DNA of 64,000 nucleotides from Nostoc sp. B(2019) (GCF_010091925.1 NZ_WVID01000004.1:244956-308955); one strand, 5' to 3'; positions 9,701 to 17,939 are shown, numbered from the stretch's first letter. The notes: generated from the sequence alone by a model not told the origin. Translations and numbers: made by a program.

Positions 9701-10062
9701 CGATGAAACCAAATCCCCAAAACACGAGCATATTTCAGCCCACTTAACGCCGTGCGGTGATTTCCCGAAAGCTCATGAGTTGCCTGATTGCCAATTTTAC
9801 GTAACTCATGGAATAGGCGATCAACTTCTCCTTTGATTAAACCGCGATCGCGCAATCGATTCAGCAAATTAATCTGCCGTTCATCAACTACCTCATAAAG
9901 TCCAATTTTGGCAGCCGCTAACTGAGCCAGCAATTCACCAAACTGCCGCAACTTAATCAAACAAGTATTAGGATCATCTGCAAAATACCGCTCAGCTAGA
10001 GTGCCCAAGCGCACAAGTTGTGTATCGTGGACTGCAAGAAATGAGAAGTTTAATGATGGCAT
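6733..10062 (-). CDS. hsdR: Type I restriction enzyme motor/nuclease subunit HsdR
   Basis: HsdR supplies ATP-driven translocation and cleavage. Counting from the ATG at 10062 (1109 residues), the protein has an N-terminal DUF4145-like helical domain (about 1-125), a glutamate-rich coiled coil (about 145-230), and an HsdR nuclease domain with D283 and the E298-A-K300 of a PD-(D/E)xK site. A superfamily 2 helicase follows, with ATGTGKT at 435-441, DECH at 540-543, LTATP, and GRATRLC (motif VI). A start 57 codons upstream is open, but those residues do not look like family sequence, so MPSLNFSFLA was chosen. No strong ribosome site precedes either start. All three hsd genes are intact, so the system is probably active. 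Confidence 0.93.
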   Translation of the reverse strand: MPSLNFSFLAVHDTQLVRLGTLAERYFADDPNTCLIKLRQFGELLAQLAAAKIGLYEVVDERQINLLNRLRDRGLIKGEVDRLFHELRKIGNQATHELSGNHRTALSGLKYARVLGIWFHRAFGGERNFDPGPFIPPPDPKTETQALKAELALLRDEVQKNLSVAEAAQALAETEAQRRSAAEDLAREAEAKVQEVLNHLAQIQAQAEKQPEKIIQQTITQAQVAESGVLLDERETRRLIDAQLQRCGWEADSEELTYQNGVRPQKGRNLAIAEYPTTNGRADYALFCGLQIVGVVEAKRQNKDISEGALNQAKRYSEGFQVLGEVVAGGPWQNYKVPFVFATNGRPFLQQLQTKSGIWFCDLRRSTNLRLCLPTWYSPQGLLDALAQDVDQAHIRLTQEGFNYGLELRDYQIRSIQAIESALARGQRELLVAMATGTGKTKTCIALVYRLLKTKRFRRVLFLVDRTALGEQTANAFKDSRMENLQTFADIFEIKDLKDTEPDRDTKVQIATVQSMVKRVLYPSDSSILTADQYDCIVVDECHRGYLLDRDLSDTELEFRDFNDYVSKYRRVLEQFDAVKIGLTATPALHTTEIFGNPVYLYSYREAVIDGWLIDHEPPFQIRTKLSEEGMVWNPGEQMEFFNPQTGQLDLIHAPDEVRIDVEQFNRRVVTEDFNRVVCETLAQHIDPFLPEKTLIFCAKDDHADIVVTQLKQAFQTRYDHIEDDAVVKITGNADKPLELIRKFRNEVNPKVAVTVDLLTTGIDIPAICNLVFIRRVNSRILYEQMLGRATRLCNDIGKEVFRVFDAVRLYEAIAPVSTMKPIVVNPNITFTQLVQELETVNTPDAVELVIDQLLAKLQRQRRHLSDSNREQLEAIAQMPVENIVSHLKQSTSQQVREWFQQRKAIAQILDRRDGGTQPILISRHTDELRSIDRGYGNAERPEDYLDSFRAFLLENINKIPALVVVTQRPRELTRAQLKELRMILDTAGYSETNLQTAWRETTNEDIAASIIGFIRQAALGDALIPYSERVERAIKQVLASQPWTAPQRKWLERIGKQLKAEKIVDREALDRGEFKTQGGGFERLNKVFGGDLENIVIRIHGSIWDVAN

Positions 10063-10264
10063 ACTGATTTGGAGGAGCAGGGGAAGCCAGTAGGGTGCAT
10101 TAAAGCACAGCTTAACCCACCATTCATCTTGGTGCGTTACGGCAAAAATTTTTACATTATGTATGCGATCGCTAGTCGCTGGCTGAAAGTACCTTAACTT
10201 AGAACTTGCAGATGACTCGCGATCGCAGAGCAATATAGATTAGTTAATTTTACTTAGCCTTTAT

Positions 10265-10681
10265 TTATTGTTGTATCAAATGTACAATAAACTTAACGCA
10301 ATAATTGCTGCAATCATCTAAGCAATATCTATAAATGGAATAGCATTTGCTGCAATTGATTATACATTTGCTGCAATCATTTAAGCGATATCTATAAATG
10401 GAGTAGCATTTGCTGCAATTGATTATACATTTGCTGCAATGACTTAAGCAATACTTATAAATGGAATAGCATTTGCTGCAAAGCATGAAGCATTTGCTGT
10501 ATTTGATTATACATTTGCTGCAATGACTTAAGCAATACTTATAAATGGAATAGCATTTGCTGCAAACGTTTAAATTTTGATAATTAGCGTTTGAATATGA
10601 CCAATCACTGTTTGGTTGATAATTGATGATTCGCTTGATCAAGCTCAAATTTTGCAAAGTATTCTTGCAGACATCACACAA
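10265..10681 (-). CDS. Possible cysteine-rich repeat protein upstream of hsdR
   Basis: A 138-codon minus-strand frame is built mostly from 21-residue repeats of the form CSKCYSIYKYCLSHCSKCII, with every unit carrying paired CxxC motifs. It starts MCDVCKNTLQNLSL. All repeat lengths (63, 63, 84 nt) and the 21-nt sub-unit are multiples of three, so the frame survives repeat number changes, which is what selection on a protein would give. A repeat whose length is a multiple of three also gives this by chance once no stop lies in the unit. No known family fits. CxxC pairs could bind metal if it is translated. It ends about 200 bp upstream of hsdR. Confidence 0.3.
   Translation of the reverse strand: MCDVCKNTLQNLSLIKRIINYQPNSDWSYSNANYQNLNVCSKCYSIYKYCLSHCSKCIIKYSKCFMLCSKCYSIYKYCLSHCSKCIINCSKCYSIYRYRLNDCSKCIINCSKCYSIYRYCLDDCSNYCVKFIVHLIQQ
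10321..10572. repeat. 63-bp tandem repeat array with 21-bp sub-repeats
   Basis: Units begin AGCAATATCT or AGCAATACTT at 10321, 10384, 10447 and 10531, so the spacing is 63, 63 and 84 bp; the 84-bp unit carries one extra 21-bp block. The core of each 21-bp block is GCATTTGCTGCAA. Units are nearly identical, so the array is recent. There are no unique spacers, hence it is not CRISPR. Confidence 0.85.
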
Positions 10682-10901
10682 TATGATTCAGTTGAGACAA
10701 TTAATAACCTAGTATAAACGCGTTAACGGAGCGGCACGAAAGTTTTTACTAATGAAAAATTATAAATATCAAATTCATTATTTGTTGCAATTATTTACAT
10801 AGGTTGCACTGTTCTATTGCAGTTTGTAAATAGTTTTTGGAGCTGTAAGGAATATTCCTTTAGACTGAATCTCAATAGAAAAAATTTTGGGATCAATACA
10901 A

Positions 10902-11222
10902 ATGCATTCGGTAAACTTTTTTTGTCACGAAGTTGCTGTTGCTGTTTCTTTTGTAGCTTGTATTGTTGGGCTGATATTACTGTGGGATAACAAGCAGCAA
11001 AAAGATGATGTAGAAGAAACAGAGCTAATTTTATTTAGAATGAGCTTTGCTTACTGGCTAGTTTACTGTGTTGCTTTTGGCGTTGAGAAACTAGTTTTAC
11101 CTGATTGGGAAACTGTAATAACGACTTTAAAAATAACTACTGCTTTGTCATATTTTTTAACTTTTTCTTGTATCCTCAGTCTGCCACTACACAAATTTGC
11201 AGTACATCGTGTTGAGGAATAG
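10902..11222 (+). CDS. Small integral membrane protein, unknown function
   Basis: The 106-residue product has three hydrophobic stretches: about 10-26 (AVAVSFVACIVGLILLW), about 45-61 (SFAYWLVYCVAFGVEKL) and about 78-96 (ITTALSYFLTFSCILSL), separated by a charged loop (KQQKDDVEETE). The ATG at 10902 was preferred over a TTG five codons upstream. No family was recognised. The preceding 200 bp are AT-rich and could hold its promoter. Nothing in the neighbourhood points to a role. Confidence 0.6.
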   Translation: MHSVNFFCHEVAVAVSFVACIVGLILLWDNKQQKDDVEETELILFRMSFAYWLVYCVAFGVEKLVLPDWETVITTLKITTALSYFLTFSCILSLPLHKFAVHRVEE

Positions 11223-11290
11223 TCAAGGGTCAAGAGTTAAGGGTCAAGAGTCACAAACTTTTTGACTTTGGACTTTGGACTTTTGACTAT
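11221..11290. repeat. Short tandem repeats (GGTCAAGAGT / TTGACTTTGGAC units)
   Basis: The sequence after the membrane-protein stop is made of heptamer-like units, GTCAAGGGTCAAGAGTTAAG followed by GACTTTGGACTTTGGACTTT. These are short tandemly repeated repetitive (STRR) sequences, typical of heterocystous cyanobacteria. Confidence 0.7.
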
Positions 11291-11298
11291 CAAATTGA

Positions 11299-11622
11299 TT
11301 AAATTTTCATCGCGATCGCGATCGCCGTTTCGAGTTGATCCTGAGCTAAGGGTGTAAGAATAAATACTTCTTGTACCGTTTTGCCTTGGCGGGCGATCGC
11401 TTTATAGCCTCCGCGAATCGGTACAGATACGCGGAGTTGCATTTTAGGACAATGACCTCTCACCCGTCCAATGACTCCTGGGGTAACGGTTTGAATGCCA
11501 TCTTGTTGACACAGACGTTCTAAAATAGGGATTAGACCAGAAATGTGGGTCGAGTGATTCCAAACTAGTCTGCCAACTTTTTGAGAAGCCGCTCGGAGGG
11601 ATTTTGCAGTAGGTTTGCCCAT
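11299..11622 (-). CDS. DUF2103 family protein
   Basis: The 107-residue basic protein starts MGKPTAKSLRAASQKVGRLV and contains NHSTHISGLIPILERLC, a CPKMQLRVSVPIRGGYKAIA core and a helical tail. It matches my memory of DUF2103, a small predicted metal-binding family encoded next to clpS in cyanobacteria. It starts 5 bp after the clpS stop, so the two form one operon. A longer frame runs 31 codons upstream but only inside clpS. Function is unknown; the neighbourhood suggests a link to protein turnover. Confidence 0.72.
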   Translation of the reverse strand: MGKPTAKSLRAASQKVGRLVWNHSTHISGLIPILERLCQQDGIQTVTPGVIGRVRGHCPKMQLRVSVPIRGGYKAIARQGKTVQEVFILTPLAQDQLETAIAIAMKI

Positions 11623-11627
11623 GATAA

Positions 11628-11921
11628 TTAAGCTGCTTCCAGAGGTGCCATTGTTAGACCAGCTCGACGTAACTGCTGGTGGTACAGTTCCGCCGTTTCT
11701 TGAGGCCCAACCCAAACGATCGCCTGACCTTCAAAGTGTACCTGATTAGTGAGATCCCAGGCGCGATCGCTAGTCATGTCGGGAATATACTTCATCAAAC
11801 ATTCAGACACGTGTTGAAATGTATTAAAGTCATCGTTTAATACAATCACCTTGTAATTCGGGTAAGTTTTACGGGTGACTTGATTAGACCGTTCAGGAGC
11901 TACAGTTGGTGCTGTGGCCAT
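11628..11921 (-). CDS. clpS: ATP-dependent Clp protease adaptor ClpS
   Basis: ClpS binds N-degron substrates and hands them to ClpAP/ClpCP. The 97-residue form starts MATAPTVAPERSNQ, an unstructured N-terminal arm needed for delivery, followed by the core KVIVLNDDFNTFQHVSECL, where the ND pair and following residues line the N-end pocket, and AWDLTNQVHFEGQAIVWVG. Cyanobacteria have two ClpS paralogues; this looks like the one with divergent pocket residues, but the assignment to ClpS1 or ClpS2 is uncertain. An ATG at 11954 would add 11 residues; neither start has a good ribosome site. It is followed immediately by DUF2103. Confidence 0.88.
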   Translation of the reverse strand: MATAPTVAPERSNQVTRKTYPNYKVIVLNDDFNTFQHVSECLMKYIPDMTSDRAWDLTNQVHFEGQAIVWVGPQETAELYHQQLRRAGLTMAPLEAA

Positions 11922-12034
11922 CCCGTAAAAAGCTGCTGAAAGTGTCGTAACCATAGAACAATACAGGCTAACAGGATTTTACAAAACTACACTATAAATA
12001 ACTAGTTTAGTTCATTGTCTGGGGACTGAGGACT

Positions 12035-12140
12035 CTTAAGAGGGAGAAAGGTGAGACCAGTGCTGCGGGAGGGTTTCCCTCCGCAGGCAACTGGCGTTAG
12101 CGAAGCGTTAGCGACGTAGGAGCGTCACCCGAAGGGTTAA
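12035..12140. repeat. Cyanobacterial palindromic repeat cluster
   Basis: This gap holds GGAGGGTTTCCCTCCGCAGG (a hairpin) and GCGTTAGCGAAGCGTTAGCG, followed by GACGTAGGAGCGTCACCCGA. These resemble the REP-like palindromes scattered in Nostocales genomes. Parts of the same vocabulary recur at 28600-28700. No gene is visible. Confidence 0.55.
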
Positions 12141-12201
12141 AGGGTAAGGGGATAGTTTTCCCTTTCCCCTTTCCCCCTTACCCAATCCCCAATCCCAGCG
12201 C

Positions 12202-14256
12202 CTACCGCCAATTATCCCAATTTTCGTTAAAAATGGATGTATCGGGGAAAGCAGTGGGGTTGCCATTTTGCTTCAACAGGCGTTTGAGGGCTTCTAGTTG
12301 TGGTTCTGATTTGGGTAAGTCATCAACTAGTTGGTAAGGTGCAACAGCATTTTTGATGGCAAAAGCCGCAACAGTTCCCGCAGCTGCACCAACAGACCAT
12401 TCAAAAGAGTGGACACGATAGGCAGCGGCGGCGATGTGGCTGGTAGCAATGCTTTTGCCTCCCACGAGCAAATTGTCAATTTTTTGGGGAATCATCGCCC
12501 TCAAGGCAATTTGGAAGGGATAAGCTTGGCCAGCACCACGCCTTTCACCCGGACGTTCTTTGTTTCCAGGTGCTTCTGGTGGGCTGTTCACCATGCAAGG
12601 ATGGAAATCTATGGCGTAGTGACCAATACCGACAGCATCCGGGAAGATGGTAGAACGAGTCCGTCGCATTGCTTTATCTGGTGAAACTCTACCCTCAATT
12701 ACTGATACTGCTTCCAAACCTGAAAGTGCTGCTCTTAGCCTGCGATACATATCTGCTGGTAGAGTCTTACGGTAATACTCATCATTGTAATCACGGCGAG
12801 AAATATCAATTTCCCAGATACCAAAGCCGCCTGGTTGTCCCCAACTAGGCCGTCCAATAACGCGGCGTCCTTCTCGCATATAGGGATATTTTGATAAACC
12901 ATGCGCTGTCCCCATCGGGGAATTTATCCCTGATAATAAGCGGTTATTCGTTCGCGGCTGCTTGACGCCATTGCCAAGTTGGGAATCTGTTGTTCCAGCG
13001 TAGAGCCAATAAAAGAATGAAAGAGCGTTTTCCTCAGCTTTGCGGAGGCTTTCTGTCCGTAGTCCCCCCATCCATCCCCCTGGTTTTAACTGCCCAGTAC
13101 CTTGCAACTGTTGGCGAGTGTAAACTAGGTTATCTTTAGCGGTTCCTGGGCGGTAGTCGTTACCCCAAGTCCAGTTTTGCATGGAGATGTCTCCCGGCGT
13201 GGGAGCAGTAAACTTGACACCACCGAATGTCGCTGGTTTCCCTTTCCTTGGACTCCAAATACGACGGTAGGTAAAAATTAAATCAAAGTTTGCCAGTCGT
13301 GTTAATTCATAGCTGAAATATGGTGAATATTGTAAATAGAATGGAGGCATTTTCTGCTGTTGCGGTTCCTTGGTTGCCTCCATTGCAAAGGTGTAGGTAA
13401 AACCTTGCGTACAATAAGGATCGTTTGTGGTGCTGGAAGAAGAAGGTTCTAGGTAGGAACGAGCATCAATACCTAATCGGTAGGGGACATCAGCTAGAGC
13501 GATAATTTCCCCAGTTTCGCTGGCGTCTACGACATACCACTTAGGGGCGTTATTTTTGGATGCCTTGGGGATAAAGCGGATAATGGTTTTGGTAAATCGA
13601 GACGAGTCTTGGTAGCGATATGCGTCTTCAATGCTTTGAGATAAAGTAAAGGTATTGAGGGGTGGTGAACCTTTTACTGGTTGATGTTGGATTGCGATCG
13701 CACTATTAATTATTTTGCCATTAGTACTAATATCCAGATCCTTTACTACTGTATTTGGAAACCATTGCAACTTACCTCTGCCCCGCTTTTCAGCATCTTT
13801 GAGCATCTGATTGAGAATATTGTGAGCATCGCGGGGAAGAAAGCAAGAGTCACTTACCCAACAATCACCGGGGTTAAGTTCTCCGTATTTGCGCTCAATT
13901 CGGTTGCGTAATTCCAGGTAGCCGCGAGAATAGAATTGGCGAGCTCGCTGGGTTGGTCGTTCGTCTAATGCAGATGTCCCTTGAGCAGAAATTTGCCCTC
14001 CCAGCCAGTCGGTAATTTCCGTTATGCAAACTGTTTGTCCTGCTAACAACCCCTCGTAAGCTGTAGCGACGCCGGATAGTCCACCACCCACAACTAAAAT
14101 CTGGCAATTAACGCTTTTGTCTGGAGTTCTGGGTGCAGCATTTGCACGAGCAGCAAAGATAAAAGCAAAATAAGGTGCAATTAAGGTAGATATAGATATT
14201 AAGCTGAGACTAATCAGCGATGTCTGGCGATAAGCTACTTTGTGTCTACGGTTCAT
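12202..14256 (-). CDS. Exported FAD-dependent oxidoreductase
   Basis: The 684-residue protein has an N-terminal signal/anchor (about 12-40, ending ARANA), then a Rossmann motif CQILVVGGGLSGVATA (51-66) for FAD binding, ITEITDWLGGQISAQG, and near the C-terminus IDNLLVGGKSIATSHIAAAA plus VGAAAGTVAAFAI, the second half of the FAD site. This matches the FAD-dependent oxidoreductase family PF12831. Substrate is unknown; export to the periplasm or thylakoid lumen is inferred from the leader. It is monocistronic, bounded by repeats downstream and decayed DNA upstream. Confidence 0.82.
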   Translation of the reverse strand: MNRRHKVAYRQTSLISLSLISISTLIAPYFAFIFAARANAAPRTPDKSVNCQILVVGGGLSGVATAYEGLLAGQTVCITEITDWLGGQISAQGTSALDERPTQRARQFYSRGYLELRNRIERKYGELNPGDCWVSDSCFLPRDAHNILNQMLKDAEKRGRGKLQWFPNTVVKDLDISTNGKIINSAIAIQHQPVKGSPPLNTFTLSQSIEDAYRYQDSSRFTKTIIRFIPKASKNNAPKWYVVDASETGEIIALADVPYRLGIDARSYLEPSSSSTTNDPYCTQGFTYTFAMEATKEPQQQKMPPFYLQYSPYFSYELTRLANFDLIFTYRRIWSPRKGKPATFGGVKFTAPTPGDISMQNWTWGNDYRPGTAKDNLVYTRQQLQGTGQLKPGGWMGGLRTESLRKAEENALSFFYWLYAGTTDSQLGNGVKQPRTNNRLLSGINSPMGTAHGLSKYPYMREGRRVIGRPSWGQPGGFGIWEIDISRRDYNDEYYRKTLPADMYRRLRAALSGLEAVSVIEGRVSPDKAMRRTRSTIFPDAVGIGHYAIDFHPCMVNSPPEAPGNKERPGERRGAGQAYPFQIALRAMIPQKIDNLLVGGKSIATSHIAAAAYRVHSFEWSVGAAAGTVAAFAIKNAVAPYQLVDDLPKSEPQLEALKRLLKQNGNPTAFPDTSIFNENWDNWR

Positions 14257-14568
14257 TATTTAAGAAACCTTTTCAAATCCTGTGTCACCTTGTAGACGGT
14301 AGCATTTGATAAATGTTCTGCTCAAGCTTATTTTGGACAATTATGGCTGAATATACGTCATGCACGGGAAAAGTTAGCAACTGTCAACGCCAAACCAGCA
14401 GTAACAGAAGCGATATTTCTCAGCATTGGCTTGGGACGAAGGGCGAGAATTGGTGAAGACATTTCACACAGCCTCTATAGTGTAGGATTAACTAACACAT
14501 TGATATATTTGTATACAGCGCTGTTGTAAGTACACAAGCGCTTTCCTTTGAATTTTAGAGAATTGGTA
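14257..14568. other. Intergenic region with one tiny possible reading frame
   Basis: No convincing gene lies here. A 34-codon minus-strand frame (14358-14462) begins MSSPILALRPKPMLRNIASV and is followed by a hydrophobic stretch; it looks like either a very small protein or the tail of a lost gene. The promoter of the oxidoreductase should be near 14260-14330. Confidence 0.3.
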
Positions 14569-15128
14569 TTATTGTTTACTAGCAGGAGTTTCTAGCACGT
14601 TGACATTAACTAGAGGTGTCACGTTAAAATCCTGTTTTAATAATTGAGTTTGAATTGATTGGGTGAGGCGATCGCCGTATTCATTGCCGGGCCTGCAAAC
14701 GGTGCAATCAGCATTGCCGCCACCAGCAAGTAAGCTGTATTAGTATACAAGCCAATCCAGACTACAAAGCCTGCCAGTACTGCATAACCAAGAAAACCTC
14801 GCCAAGAGTCAACACTTTGCAAACCAGAAAGAAAAATCTCAATAGGGCTGCGTTCTTCCACATCCACAACTTGCTGTGGTGCTTCCGTTGCAGGCGGTTG
14901 CAGAGTCATCACACCAGTTGGTATGAGTGTGATGTGTACTTTGGGCAAGTCTTGCAATTCCTCTAAGACTTTCTCAACTTCTCGATTAGAAAAGTGAACA
15001 ATCACCACATCAATTGGTTTTTCTGCATTTCCTTCAAATCGAGCCAGATTTGCGCCGTTATGAGATTTGGCAATATCGATAACAGCTTTTCCGTTTCCCC
15101 GTGGCACTTGGATAATGAGTTGACGCAT
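14569..15128 (-). pseudogene. DUF389 membrane protein with internal deletion
   Basis: The first 150 codons, from an ATG with a strong AGGAGG site, are the N-terminus of a DUF389 protein: a soluble domain (MRQLIIQVPRGNGKAVIDIA) and the first transmembrane pair with the family signature LLVAAMLIAPFAGPAMNTAI. Full family members continue with several more helices. Here the frame ends after 13 odd residues. In the next frame the text LTQSIQTQLLKQDFNVTPLV then a short tail to a stop at 14569 resembles the normal C-terminus. So the middle of the gene appears deleted and the ends joined out of frame, close to a HIP1 octamer at 14668-14675. The soluble N-terminal part could still be made. Confidence 0.6.
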
Positions 15129-15142
15129 TTTACCCTCCTAAG

Positions 15143-15343
15143 TTTAAATCTCAAGTTTCGACAACTTTGAATCAGTGGATTCTCAAAGCTGGAGGTGAAG
15201 CTAGCAGGCTTTTACGCTCCTTGCGAGATAAAGCACAACAGTGGTGGTATTTTCTCGATCATCCACAAGTGCCTCCAGCTATTAAAGCTATTGTTTGTGA
15301 TTCTCAAGTTAGACCTTCTTTAATTCCCTTATCTAAGACCTGA
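15143..15343 (+). pseudogene. IS66-like transposase C-terminal remnant
   Basis: A 66-codon frame without a start reads NQWILKAGGEASRLLRSLRD, then KAQQWWYFLDHPQVPP, then jumps to a tail VRPSLIPLSKT and a stop. The first part resembles the region just before the DNN-AERSLR catalytic segment of IS66-type transposases, and the tail resembles their extreme C-terminus; the catalytic segment between them is missing. Neither inverted repeat was found. It is a dead fragment lying upstream of the DUF389 pseudogene. Confidence 0.5.
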
Positions 15344-15683
15344 ATCCTTACGTCAAAACTCACAATTTAACCCCATTCCACACCCAAATTATCGTTACAT
15401 GAGATAGGGAAATTGGATGATTTATTTTTTTATCTTCCCCAATTTTCGTGATGAATATACTGATTTAAAAAGCAATATTTTACACTACAAGAACCTAAGC
15501 ATTAATGGTAATTAGTGGGAGGGAGTAGGGATTTATGGCATCGAACTTTGATTTTCTGTGCGATCGCTATCCTGACCTTTTAGTGAATCGATACCCCTGA
15601 GAATATTTCACAACTTAATTTTGTTATAGATTGTAGAGAGGCACGCCGCTTCCAAAGCTGACCAACAGATGGGGATGGTTGTT
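15344..15683. other. Intergenic region, promoter side of the TPR gene
   Basis: No gene or clear structure is visible, apart from one HIP1-type site at about 15560. It should contain the promoter of the coiled-coil TPR gene. Confidence 0.3.
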
Positions 15684-17939
15684 ATGAAGAACAAAAATCA
15701 AACTGTTTTTGCTTTAGTGTTGAAAGGCGCTATTGTCTTTTCGCCGTTGCTGCTGTCCGCTGGGATTGTCAGTGGACAACCTGCACCATCTCCCTCCCCA
15801 GCACTGACGCCTGCTCCAGTTTTGTCAAATCAGGAGCGGGAAGAATTGGCACGGCTGCGAGCCGAAAAGCGACTTCAACAGCAAGTCCAATCTGATTTCA
15901 ATCGCGCTTTTAGCCGTACAACTATTCTGCTCAATGTTTGGCTGGTTATATTGAGTCTATTTCCAGTTGCAGCAATTGCTTTATTTTGGCTGTTACGACG
16001 GGTGGCAATCCGTGAAATTGCTGATAGAGCAATGAAACAGCTACAAGGAATGGAAAAATTACAAACTCAACTTACCACTGTTAAGCAAGACGCAGAAAAT
16101 ATTATTCAAGAAGCTAAAAATATAACTCATGAATTAGAACAGGAAGCTGGGGTTTTACAACAAAAAATAAAAAGCGAAGAAGAAAATTTATATTCACTTA
16201 CATCTGAGCTAGATCAAGCCAAAGCACAACTATTAGTTAGATTAGAAGCTGAACTCAAAAAATCTCAACAAAACATCCAAATTTTAGAATCAGAATTTGC
16301 TTCCAGTTTATCTAAATTAGAGTTAAGCGCTCAACAAAATAGAGATATTGCGCTGGATAATCTAGGCAAATTAGCATCGGCTCTGGCTGAGGAACTATCT
16401 AATTTAAAGTCGGGTGTACAACAACAGCAAGAATTAGCTCTTGCTGATTTAGAAGAATCAAAGTCTGAGTTTAAATCTCAACTTTCTATATGGCAGTTTG
16501 ATGCTCAACAGCAAAGAGATACCACATTTGAGAATTTAGCAAAATTGCAGTCAGAATTTGCATCTCAGCTATCGGAATTACAGGTAGATACTCAGCAACA
16601 AAAAGATATCACGCTTGAGAATCTGGTAAAAGTAGATAGTCAATTGAAATCTGAATTATCTGAATTACAGTTAGATGCTCAGCGGCAAAAAGATATCACA
16701 TTTGAGAATTTAGCAAAATTGCAGTCAGAATTTGCATCTCAACTATCGGAATTACAGATAGATGCTCAGCAACAAAAAGATATCACGCTTGAGAATCTGG
16801 TAAAAGTAGATAGTCAATTGAAATCTGAATTATCTGAATTACAGGTAGATGCTCAGGAGCAAAAGGATAAGATTATTGAGAGTTTAGTAAAATTGCAATC
16901 AGAATTTGCCTTTGAATTATCTGAATTACAGGCAGATGTTCAAAAATGCAAAGAGTTAATTATTGATGATCTAGAAAAATCTGGTTCTGAATTTACTTCG
17001 CAATTTTCAGAATTACAGTTGAATGCTCAACATCAAAAGATTCTGATTCTCGAAAAACTAGAAAAATTAGAAACAGAGTTTGTTTCACAATTGTCTGAGC
17101 TACAAATGGATGCTCAACAAAGAAAGGATTTAATCCTTCAAGAACTAGTTGATATTACATCTACGTCCATCCCAGAAGTTGTAAATCAGGAAGTTGAGCA
17201 AGAAATACAGGAACAGCCAGAAGAATTGGAAGTCTCTGCTGATGATTATGTAAAAGAAGGCGATCTTCTATTTTCTGAAAGGCAATATGATGATGCGATC
17301 GCAGCTTACAATAAAGCAGTTCAAATCCAGCCTGATGATGCTGTAACTTGGTTCAAACGCGGTATTACTCTTGCAAGATTAAAACGCTACAAAGATGCGA
17401 TCGCCTCTTATGATAAAGCCATTAAAATCAATCCTAATGATCATCACGCTTGGTGCGATCGCGGTGTGGCTTTTGGCTATTTACGACAGCATCAGCAAGC
17501 TTTTGCTTCTTTTGATCAAGCTATACAAGTCAAGCCTGATGATGTAGTTGCCTGGATGAATCGCGGTCTAGCTCTGATAGAATTAGAAGAATACGAAGAA
17601 GCGATCGCTTCTTTTGATAAAGCGCTACAATTTCAACCTAATTCTCCAAAAGCTTGGGATAAACGAGGTTATACTTTGGTAAGACTGGGACGTGATGATG
17701 AAGCGATCGCTAGTTTTAATAAAGCCTTGGAAATTAAGCCAGATTATGCTAGTGCTTATTATAATAAAGCAGCTTGTTATGCACTACAAAGACAAGTTGA
17801 ATTAGCTTTAGAAACTCTCCGACAAGCAATTGAACTTAATCCCAGATACAAAGAAGAAGCAGCAGTTGACTTAGATTTTGATGAGATTGCAGAGGATAAG
17901 CGTTTCCAGCAGTTGATTCAAAGCGATCAACAGCAATGA
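15684..17939 (+). CDS. Membrane-anchored coiled-coil and TPR protein
   Basis: From the ATG at 15684 (preceded by GGGGA; an earlier ATG at 15669 is possible) the 751 residues show a hydrophobic leader, a proline-rich stretch, a transmembrane helix (NVWLVILSLFPVAAIALFWL), and then about 400 residues of glutamine-rich coiled coil. The coil is made of 29-residue repeats (ENLAKLQSEFASQLSELQVD type) including a nearly exact 174-bp tandem duplication at 16527-16874. About six TPR units follow (YDDAIAAYNKAVQIQPDDAV, YKDAIASYDKAIKINPNDHH and similar), ending in a cap. The design suggests a membrane-anchored spacer presenting a TPR interaction surface. It precedes tpsB in the same direction, so a scaffold role for the secretion locus is possible but inferred only from position. 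Confidence 0.75.
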   Translation: MKNKNQTVFALVLKGAIVFSPLLLSAGIVSGQPAPSPSPALTPAPVLSNQEREELARLRAEKRLQQQVQSDFNRAFSRTTILLNVWLVILSLFPVAAIALFWLLRRVAIREIADRAMKQLQGMEKLQTQLTTVKQDAENIIQEAKNITHELEQEAGVLQQKIKSEEENLYSLTSELDQAKAQLLVRLEAELKKSQQNIQILESEFASSLSKLELSAQQNRDIALDNLGKLASALAEELSNLKSGVQQQQELALADLEESKSEFKSQLSIWQFDAQQQRDTTFENLAKLQSEFASQLSELQVDTQQQKDITLENLVKVDSQLKSELSELQLDAQRQKDITFENLAKLQSEFASQLSELQIDAQQQKDITLENLVKVDSQLKSELSELQVDAQEQKDKIIESLVKLQSEFAFELSELQADVQKCKELIIDDLEKSGSEFTSQFSELQLNAQHQKILILEKLEKLETEFVSQLSELQMDAQQRKDLILQELVDITSTSIPEVVNQEVEQEIQEQPEELEVSADDYVKEGDLLFSERQYDDAIAAYNKAVQIQPDDAVTWFKRGITLARLKRYKDAIASYDKAIKINPNDHHAWCDRGVAFGYLRQHQQAFASFDQAIQVKPDDVVAWMNRGLALIELEEYEEAIASFDKALQFQPNSPKAWDKRGYTLVRLGRDDEAIASFNKALEIKPDYASAYYNKAACYALQRQVELALETLRQAIELNPRYKEEAAVDLDFDEIAEDKRFQQLIQSDQQQ
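16527..16874 (+). repeat. 174-bp tandem duplication in the coiled-coil region
   Basis: The sequence from TTTGAGAATTTAGCAAAATT at 16527 recurs at 16701 with only a few changes over the full 174 bp (two 29-residue coil units). Weaker copies of the 87-bp unit extend on both sides from about 16320 to 17135. Confidence 0.85.

Noticed and set aside
10321..10572. Tandem repeats that could suggest a CRISPR array
   Set aside because: Units follow each other without unique spacers, and lengths are 63-84 bp; no cas genes are near.
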